Shown here: positions 28,633 through 36,589 of the stretch, one piece after another
Layout of the letters: every line of letters begins with the position of its first letter
Position numbering within the stretch: the first letter of the stretch is position 1
Source of the DNA: Candidatus Kapaibacterium sp.
Lineage (GTDB): Bacteria > Bacteroidota > Ignavibacteria > Kapaibacteriales > WFXC01
DNA: 36,589 nt
Assembly (NCBI GenBank): GCA_015490805.1
Contig: WFXC01000045.1
Coordinates: 1 to 36,589, forward strand
Direction of reading: 5' to 3'
Notes under the pieces: model-generated
Databases searched by the model: none
Seen by the model: only the letters and a program-made list of their open reading frames with translations
Told to the model about the DNA's origin: nothing
Program-made: the position numbers and the translations under genes

Positions 28633-29778
28633 TTAAGCGTTGCTTTTCTCTCCGTCCAACATCGGAGCTATCGGCATTGCAATTCGCACTGTCGTTCCAC
28701 CATTAGGAGTATCCGAAAAAGCTAACACCCCGTGGTGAAATTCCATCAGCAGCAAAGCAATTGCCAGCCCCAATCCCATTCCCTGTTGTTCATACTGCTG
28801 CCGTCCAAATTGGACATAGGGAGCTATCTGCTCTCGTTGCTCCGGCGTCATTCCTCGCCCCTGATCCTGTACGATAACCACATAGTCATTGTCCTCCACA
28901 GCATCGCGAATGCGCAACCGACTGCCAGGCGGAGAAAACTTGAATGCATTGTCGACCACTTCATAGAGGATCTTGTGCCAGTGATGATACTCGATTGCAA
29001 CTGGAACATCGTGATTTAACACCAACTCCAGATCCTTTTCCCGCCGATACTGCAATGCCAGGGACAAAGCAACATCACCTACGACCTCTCGCGCCGGATC
29101 AGTTACCTTCTGCCGCATTTGATACAGCACTTCCTCATCCTCAGCAACCGATTGCAACTGAGCATAGATAATAAAATTTTCGACCAATCGATGCAATCGG
29201 GATGCGGCTGTACGAATCGCTACTCCGATATCCCGAAGCTCCTCATAGGACATCGGTTCACCATTGCCCAAGCCCTGAATCAAGAGCTCTGTATACCCTT
29301 GGATTCCATTGATAGCTGTGCGAAACTCGTGGGGCAAGGCGTAAAACATCACATCCCGCAACTGCTGAAGCTTCGCCTCAATGCTCTTACGAACCAATTC
29401 TGATCGCTTGAGCAATCGCCGAACCGCTCCCAGCAATTCCTCGCTGGTAAAGGGCTTCGGCAGATAATCATCGGCTCCATATTCCATCCCCCGTCGTATA
29501 TCCTTCCGCTCCGTTTGTGCCGATAACAGAATAAAGGGGACCGTTGACAATGATTCCGACTTCCGAATGCGTCCTAATACTTCTAACCCTGACAACTTTG
29601 GGAGAAGAATGTCACAAATGATCAGATCTGGTTGCTCTGCGAATGCTTTGTGCACCGCTTCTTCCCCATTAACTGCCTCGATCACCTCCCATCCTTCTAA
29701 CTTCAGCAACGTCGCAATGTGATGTCGAACCATTGGTGAATCTTCGGCAACCAAGATTCTCACAGTTGTCTGAGACAT
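28633..29778 (-). CDS. REC-histidine kinase, upstream copy
   Basis: The 381-residue paralogue of the kinase downstream of it, with matching positions throughout: phosphoacceptor Asp56 (DLIICDILLP), Lys108 (LPKPF), His150 in ALPHEFRTAING, N box EVVDNAFKFSP, G1 box DQGRGMT and G2 box GMGLGLAIALLL. There is no membrane segment or sensory domain, so the receiver must be the input. The protein ends PIAPMLDGEKSNA shortly after the last kinase strand, without the odd tail seen in the copy downstream. It is the first gene of the pair, probably transcribed from the TAACTTTG element about 35 bases upstream. Signals may come from a kinase elsewhere, and its target could be the CheY-like protein at 25379; neither is shown. 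Confidence 0.92.
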   Translation of the reverse strand: MSQTTVRILVAEDSPMVRHHIATLLKLEGWEVIEAVNGEEAVHKAFAEQPDLIICDILLPKLSGLEVLGRIRKSESLSTVPFILLSAQTERKDIRRGMEYGADDYLPKPFTSEELLGAVRRLLKRSELVRKSIEAKLQQLRDVMFYALPHEFRTAINGIQGYTELLIQGLGNGEPMSYEELRDIGVAIRTAASRLHRLVENFIIYAQLQSVAEDEEVLYQMRQKVTDPAREVVGDVALSLALQYRREKDLELVLNHDVPVAIEYHHWHKILYEVVDNAFKFSPPGSRLRIRDAVEDNDYVVIVQDQGRGMTPEQREQIAPYVQFGRQQYEQQGMGLGLAIALLLMEFHHGVLAFSDTPNGGTTVRIAMPIAPMLDGEKSNA

Positions 29779-29812
29779 ACGCCCTGAACCTATACACCGA
29801 ACCCACAGAGAG

Positions 29813-29820
29813 CAAAGTTA
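29813..29820 (-). promoter_or_regulatory. Probable -7 element for the tandem kinase operon
   Basis: TAACTTTG on the minus strand, identical to the element of the ABC gene at 23604-23611, 34 bases before the ATG at 29778. TTG triplets lie 13 and 26 bases upstream rather than 19, so the -33 part is uncertain. Confidence 0.45.
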
Positions 29821-29887
29821 CAAAAAAGTACTGCAACAGTGACGTACAACATCACCGTTCCATTGCGCACTTCCTCCATCAGCGTAG

Positions 29888-32638
29888 TTACCTTTTACCA
29901 CAGGGTTCAAACCATTCTGTCCACACTTTCACTGGAACGGAACAATGCTGTTGTAGTGCCAGAGCGCAGGAAGCGCTAGTGGTGTACAGCCACCGAATGG
30001 TTTTCGGTAATTCCAATTGCTGGATCGCAGCACGCGGTAATTCCGGAAAGCGGATGCCGCGATCGCCTGCCATTCCACAACACTGCGTAATAATTGCAGC
30101 GGGAACATAGCGCTGAAGCTGCTGATATATTTCGGGGAAGTGAGGACTTTGAACAATCCCACACGCCAGGTGAACTGCTACATGTTCCAGCGTCCCCGAT
30201 GGTGTACCGTGTTGCAGCAAATACCACTGTGCATCCTGAATCGGATACTTCGGCATCCGTTTCTGCCAGTGCGCTGCGCAGGCACTGTGGTCGATCAGCA
30301 TTTCAACTGCTTTCCCTTCGTCACTCCTGAACGCCCCATTTTGATACGGGAAGTGCCGCTCCAACTGCTGAAGAGAAAATTCCCGAATCCATCGTGCAGC
30401 ATCGGGTAAGCCGCGGGAATCAAATACCAGCCCACAACAGAATGGTGTCTGCGTCCAGATCCCCACAGCTCGCTGCTGTAGCGCCATAATCCGGGCAACC
30501 TGGACCGGCAGCGGCGCTGGTGTGCCACTCACAAGGCGCGAAGGACACGAGGGCAGAATCACGGTATCAAGATCACCCTCGGAGAATGACGTCTGTAACT
30601 GCTGCCTGCGAACTGGCTGGATCACCGATAGCCATTGTCGCGCTGCTGCCGGGAGCAATGCTGCCACCGGCGTTTTCGCTATTCCTTTTGCCGCCTTTAT
30701 CCCCCATCGAATCACCGTCTCTGCCGCAGCAAAATGCTTTGCGATGTGGACGGCAAGCCGTTGCTTCCATCCTGACTGCCGCTGCTGCCGCTGCTGCAAC
30801 ACAAAAGCACCAATGTCGATATCCAGTGGACACAGCACGGAACAGAGATGATCCGTGGCACACGTCTGATCAACAGCATACCGGTGTACCCTGCGCAACC
30901 GTTGCTGACCGGTTTGTGACAAATACTGCCATTCTCTGGCAAGCTGAATGCGCTGGCGCGGCGTGAGCGTGAGACTCCGACTTGGACAAATGGATTCACA
31001 GAAGCCACATTCGGTGCATTGATCAACTTCTGGCGACACTGTCGGAAACCGTTTGAGATTTTCACAATGCACCCTGACATTGGTACTCAAGACCACGTCG
31101 GGATTCAAAATGCCCGCAGGATCGAACAGGGTCTTGATCTCCCACATCAATTGCGTTAATTCCTCACCCCATTCTGAAGCAACAAACGGAGCAATGTTTC
31201 GCCCTGTGCCGTGCTCTCCCTTCAACGCTCCACCAAATCGATCAACAACCAGTCGTACCAGATCCTGCATAAATCGATCGTACCGTCGAACCGCATCTGG
31301 CTGCTGAAGATCAGGAGTGATGACAAAGTGCAAATTCCCGTCCTTTGCGTGCCCAAAGATAATAGCGTTATCATAGCCGTGATCAGCAAACAATTGCTGC
31401 AATGCTGCTACCGCCGCTGCTAATCGGTCGATGGGGAACACCACATCCTCGATAATGAGTGTCGTTCCCGGCGGGCGCTGTCCACCAACAGCGGGATACA
31501 ATCCCTTGCGCAAATTCCAGAGTTGTGCCCGCTGATACTCATTCTCGCTGACCATCAGTCGCCACAATCCGGGAAGTGATCGAAGACGCTGCGCAATGGC
31601 GGCACTCTTCTGATCCCGCTCCGCCGCTGTTGTCCAGCCGAATTCCACCAACAGCGCTGCCGACCGCCGATCGGGAACAGTCTCCAGCCCAAACTGGTGC
31701 AGTGCGGCTGTCATCTGCTGCAAGCAGGCAGCATCCATCAACTCCAGCGCTTCCGCATCCTGCAACTGCGGGATCACCGCTGCTGCTGCTTCGATCGATT
31801 CAAAAATCGCCAGTGCTGTCAATGGAAATGGTTTGATCGGAATCGTTTCCAGGCTCGCTTCCGCAATAAATCCCAGACTTCCTTCAGAACCGATGAGCAA
31901 ATGGGCAACAATATCCACGGGACGCTGGAAATCCAGAAGTGCGTTCAAACTATAGCCCGTTGTGTTTTTCTGCCGGTATCGGGAACGAATCACCTGCTGC
32001 CAATCGGGACGCTCCTGCAATCGCTGCCGCAGATCCACAATTCCTTCGTAAAGCGCCGTTGCCTGCTGTTGCAGTTGGCTCTCTGCTTCTGGATCCGCCG
32101 TATCAATGACCGTTCCATTGGGCAGCACAAAGGTCATTGCACGCAGCGTGTGGTATGCATTATGCCGCACCCCGCAGCACATCCCACTGGCATTATTCGC
32201 CAGAATGCCGCCCATCAGACAGAAGTTGATCGAGGCTGGATCTGGCCCGATTTTTCGCCCATACCGTCGCAATCGCTGATTCACTTCGCCGGCTCGAACA
32301 CCGGGCTGGAAACGCACTGTTGCTCCTTCATCTTCAATGGACAGACGGGTCCAGTAGCGTCGGACATCCACAATCACCCCACTGCCCACTGCTTGTCCGG
32401 ATAAGCTGGTTCCTGCTGCCCGAAACGTCAGCGGCACCTGCCAGCGATGGGCAAAGCGGAACAATGCCTGAATCTCTGCAATGGACTTCGGGAAAACGAC
32501 GCCCAGTGGCACAATGCGGTAGGCGCTGGCATCGCGAGCATAGGCAAGGCGGGTAAGAAGATCCCCGGCAACCTGTTGGGGACTCAGTATTTTTTGCAGC
32601 TCAGCGATCAGTGCGTCCGTACGTCGTTGCAATCGCAT
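29888..32638 (-). CDS. FAD-linked oxidoreductase with C-terminal Fe-S domains (D-lactate/glycolate dehydrogenase type)
   Basis: A 916-residue fusion of a GlcD-like flavin oxidase with a GlcF-like Fe-S protein. The FAD-binding part is seen in VPLTFRAAGTSLSGQAVG and LMGGILANNASGMCCG; the substrate half has IIFGHAKDGNLHFVITPD and GEHGTGRNIAPF. The ferredoxin part has CTECGFCESICPSRSLT and CATDHLCSVLCPLDIDIG. The cysteine-rich electron-transfer part follows, with ACGIVQSPH and QCCGMAGDRG. Proteins of this type oxidise D-2-hydroxy acids such as D-lactate or glycolate and feed electrons to the quinone pool or a cytochrome; the substrate here is not known. I start it at ATG 32638. The TTG nine codons upstream would lie within the probable promoter. 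No operon partner is seen. Confidence 0.93.
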   Translation of the reverse strand: MRLQRRTDALIAELQKILSPQQVAGDLLTRLAYARDASAYRIVPLGVVFPKSIAEIQALFRFAHRWQVPLTFRAAGTSLSGQAVGSGVIVDVRRYWTRLSIEDEGATVRFQPGVRAGEVNQRLRRYGRKIGPDPASINFCLMGGILANNASGMCCGVRHNAYHTLRAMTFVLPNGTVIDTADPEAESQLQQQATALYEGIVDLRQRLQERPDWQQVIRSRYRQKNTTGYSLNALLDFQRPVDIVAHLLIGSEGSLGFIAEASLETIPIKPFPLTALAIFESIEAAAAVIPQLQDAEALELMDAACLQQMTAALHQFGLETVPDRRSAALLVEFGWTTAAERDQKSAAIAQRLRSLPGLWRLMVSENEYQRAQLWNLRKGLYPAVGGQRPPGTTLIIEDVVFPIDRLAAAVAALQQLFADHGYDNAIIFGHAKDGNLHFVITPDLQQPDAVRRYDRFMQDLVRLVVDRFGGALKGEHGTGRNIAPFVASEWGEELTQLMWEIKTLFDPAGILNPDVVLSTNVRVHCENLKRFPTVSPEVDQCTECGFCESICPSRSLTLTPRQRIQLAREWQYLSQTGQQRLRRVHRYAVDQTCATDHLCSVLCPLDIDIGAFVLQQRQQRQSGWKQRLAVHIAKHFAAAETVIRWGIKAAKGIAKTPVAALLPAAARQWLSVIQPVRRQQLQTSFSEGDLDTVILPSCPSRLVSGTPAPLPVQVARIMALQQRAVGIWTQTPFCCGLVFDSRGLPDAARWIREFSLQQLERHFPYQNGAFRSDEGKAVEMLIDHSACAAHWQKRMPKYPIQDAQWYLLQHGTPSGTLEHVAVHLACGIVQSPHFPEIYQQLQRYVPAAIITQCCGMAGDRGIRFPELPRAAIQQLELPKTIRWLYTTSASCALALQQHCSVPVKVWTEWFEPCGKR

Positions 32639-32661
32639 CCACCGTTCCCATATTCTCCGGT

Positions 32662-32669
32662 GCAAAATT
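32662..32669 (-). promoter_or_regulatory. Probable -7 element for the FAD/Fe-S oxidoreductase
   Basis: TAATTTTG on the minus strand, an exact TAnnTTTG match, 23 bases before ATG 32638. It gives a short leader and argues against the upstream TTG start. No TTG at the 19-base spacing. Confidence 0.4.
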
Positions 32670-32734
32670 ACGCCTTCCAGCGCAACTATTCGCCCGCCGG
32701 ACAGACAAATGGAATGGCACTACCACAATTGCTA

Positions 32735-32818
32735 GGAGTGCCGATTTCAGTCGGCAAAAAGCTGGGAGCGCCGACTTTCAGTCGGCATCTTTGCACGTCT
32801 AAGGGCGTTCGTTTCCAG
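32735..32818. repeat. Composite palindromic repeats, degenerate copies
   Basis: A first GGAGTGCCGATTTCAGTCGGC fragment is followed by CTGGGAGCGCCGACTTTCAGTCGGC, and then by a decayed second hairpin (TGCACGTCTAAGGGCGTTCG) ending in TTTCCAG. This copy looks old compared with the others. Confidence 0.8.
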
Positions 32819-32825
32819 CGCAATC

Positions 32826-32880
32826 TGTAGGGGCGAAGCGGTGCTTCGCCCACGGGCGACCCATCAAGTCGCCTCTACAG
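32826..32880. repeat. Second repeat family: GTAGGGGCGA outer palindrome with two inner hairpins
   Basis: Outer arms CTGTAGGGGCGA and TCGCCTCTACAG pair imperfectly. Inside them are the hairpins GGGCGAAG/CTTCGCCC and GGGCGAC/GTCGCC. A second GTAGGGC fragment follows at 32889. I recall similar GTAGGGGCGA repeats as widespread in other bacterial phyla, including Chloroflexi and Cyanobacteria. Confidence 0.75.
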
Positions 32881-32913
32881 GTGGAGCTGTAGGGCTGATT
32901 GAATGCGCCATAC

Positions 32914-33054
32914 CGGGAGCGCCGACTTCAGTCGGCAAAAATGCACACTGAAGTGTGCGCTCCCAGTAAATGCACCCTAAAGAGAGCGGTCCCTGTAAAT
33001 GCACGCTGAAGCGTGCGCTCCCAGTAGCTGGAGCGCCGACTTCCATCGGCAACA
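32914..33054. repeat. Composite palindromic repeat cluster next to the rRNA operon
   Basis: A full unit at about 32914-32970 (CCGGGAGCGCC, hairpin GCCGACTTCAGTCGGC, hairpin TGCACACTGAAGTGTGC, GCTCCCAG) is followed by two more second-hairpin copies, one decayed (32971-32994) and one intact (GCACGCTGAAGCGTGC). A first-hairpin copy (GCCGACTTCCATCGGC) closes the cluster. Spacers of GTAAATGCA between copies suggest growth by tandem duplication. Confidence 0.88.
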
Positions 33055-33167
33055 ACGGGAGAAATGCGTTTCAGAAAGACACCGGGTAAGGAAATCAATA
33101 CCAGGAAATTTTTCCAGTGGATGAGCAATTCGATCGCAGGAAAGGGATAAAAGGGATAAATGGGCAT

Positions 33168-33174
33168 AAAAAAA
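33168..33174 (-). terminator. T7 run directly after the 5S rRNA
   Basis: In the rRNA the terminal 5S helix (GGGAAGG with CCUUCCC) is followed at once by seven U. The 5S end helix and this run together have the form of an intrinsic terminator for the rRNA operon. Confidence 0.5.
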
Positions 33175-33294
<120 letters not shown>

Positions 33295-33311
33295 AAAAAA
33301 TTTTATGGGAT

Positions 33312-33377
33312 GGTGGTAAGGCACGCGGTGAGCAGGCAAGGGGCAGAGAGATCCGCTACAAGAGCCATCCAGCCGAA

Positions 33378-33385
<8 letters not shown>
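33312..33385. repeat. 3' arm of a long 23S processing stem
   Basis: This flank of the 23S gene is complementary to 36271-36352 on the other side. The inner 53 to 55 bases pair with few mismatches (including AGCAGGCAAG at 33331-33340 and CCGAAGCGGCAAG at 33373-33385). An outer block, GGTGGTAAGGCAC, pairs with 36340-36352. Confidence 0.8.
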
Positions 33386-36270
<2,885 letters not shown>

Positions 36271-36277
<7 letters not shown>

Positions 36278-36352
36278 CTTCGGCGGATGACTCTTGCGCA
36301 GATCTCCCTGCCGCTTGCCTGCTCTGTAAGGCACCCGCTGTGCCTTACCACC
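36271..36352. repeat. 5' arm of a long 23S processing stem
   Basis: Complementary partner of 33312-33385. The innermost 13 bases (36271-36283) pair perfectly with 33373-33385 and include helix 1 of the mature 23S. Confidence 0.8.
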
Positions 36353-36440
36353 CCAATTTTCAAAGAGCTTTCACACTTGTGCTTTTCCGTTTCGGAATGC
36401 AGTTTAGGGGGCAGGGGTCGAGGCAGGAGATGGTCCATAG
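36278..36440 (-). other. 16S-23S internal transcribed spacer without tRNA genes
   Basis: Only about 160 bases separate the two genes. I looked for tRNA-Ile and tRNA-Ala and found neither. Much of the spacer is the 5' arm of the 23S processing stem (to 36352), including a local 9-bp hairpin at 36326-36348 (GTAAGGCAC and GTGCCTTAC around a 5-base loop). Confidence 0.85.
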
Positions 36441-36589
36441 AAAGGAGGTGATCCAGCCGCACGTTCCCGTACGGCTACCTTGTTACGACTTAGCCCCAGT
36501 CGCCGGGTGTGCTGTGGGCGCCTCATCGGCGACTTCGAGCACCCCCGACTCCCATGGCTTGACGGGCGGTGTGTACAGAGCCCGGGAAC
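36441..36589 (-). rRNA. rrs: 16S ribosomal RNA, 3' end only
   Basis: The last 149 bases of the gene are present; the rest lies beyond the window. On the minus strand it contains GTACACACCGCCCGTCAAGC, AAGTCGTAACAAGGTA and the terminal GGATCACCTCCTTT with an intact anti-Shine-Dalgarno sequence. This fits the purine-rich ribosome sites seen before several genes here. Confidence 0.97.

Larger units (their letters stand above)
32639..33174. other. Repeat-filled gap between the oxidoreductase gene and the 5S rRNA
   Basis: This 536-base gap holds the promoter of the oxidoreductase gene and then three repeat clusters (32735-32818, 32826-32880 and 32914-33054). The last 120 bases before the 5S gene are AT-rich and show nothing beyond the T run that ends the rRNA transcript. 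No gene on either strand is credible. Confidence 0.7.

Noticed and set aside
36278-36440. Possible tRNA gene in the 16S-23S spacer
   Set aside because: No cloverleaf, T-loop consensus or CCA end could be seen. The only hairpins belong to the 23S processing stem and the local 9-bp hairpin.

Overview
The window looks like part of a chromosome from a bacterium of the Bacteroidota/Chlorobi (FCB) side, perhaps an Ignavibacteria- or Kapabacteria-like lineage. Three things support this. Several genes have a TAnnTTTG element just upstream, and one has a full TTG-N19-TAnnTTTG promoter, which is the Bacteroidota sigma-A type. The GlmU-like enzyme is the alternative bacterial type found in Bacteroidota. 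Two large secreted proteins at the left end are of kinds common in FCB genomes. The exact lineage is inference. Most of the window is housekeeping DNA on the minus strand; only nuoGHI, the asparaginase and one response regulator are on the plus strand.

Layout. 1-3400: two secreted/surface protein genes in one minus-strand operon, an IgGFc-binding-like protein cut by the window edge and a beta-propeller-like protein whose signal peptide is encoded over an (AC)9 microsatellite. 3595-9024: icd, a solute-binding lipoprotein and acnA, read right to left; icd and the lipoprotein gene overlap by 4 bases. 9409-12574: an uncharacterised lipoprotein, a rhomboid protease and ispG. 12985-16376: pyrG, the GlmU-like gene (overlapping pyrG by 8 bases) and rplS. 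16589-20982: nuoG, nuoH, nuoI and an isoaspartyl peptidase on the plus strand. 20995-25176: guaA, a fused double-ATPase peptide-type ABC protein with its own promoter, and a cyclase-family hydrolase.

25379-29778 is a signalling island: a CheY-like receiver, an ECF sigma factor behind a TPR protein, and two tandem REC-histidine kinases. The downstream kinase ends in a G10 tract that could switch its C-terminus. 29888-32638 encodes a large FAD/Fe-S oxidoreductase. From 33175 to the right edge lies an rRNA operon on the minus strand (16S 3' end, 23S, 5S). It has a very short 16S-23S spacer without tRNA genes and an unusually long 23S processing stem.

The most unusual structure is a family of intergenic repeats at 3441-3538, 9161-9330, 25846-25939, 32735-32818 and 32914-33054. 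Each full unit is an outer inverted repeat (CTGGGAGCGC/GCGCTCCCAG) enclosing two smaller hairpins, so it could fold as a three-way junction. A second family, unrelated in sequence but built the same way, sits at 32826-32880. No transposase, CRISPR array, prophage or tRNA gene was found.
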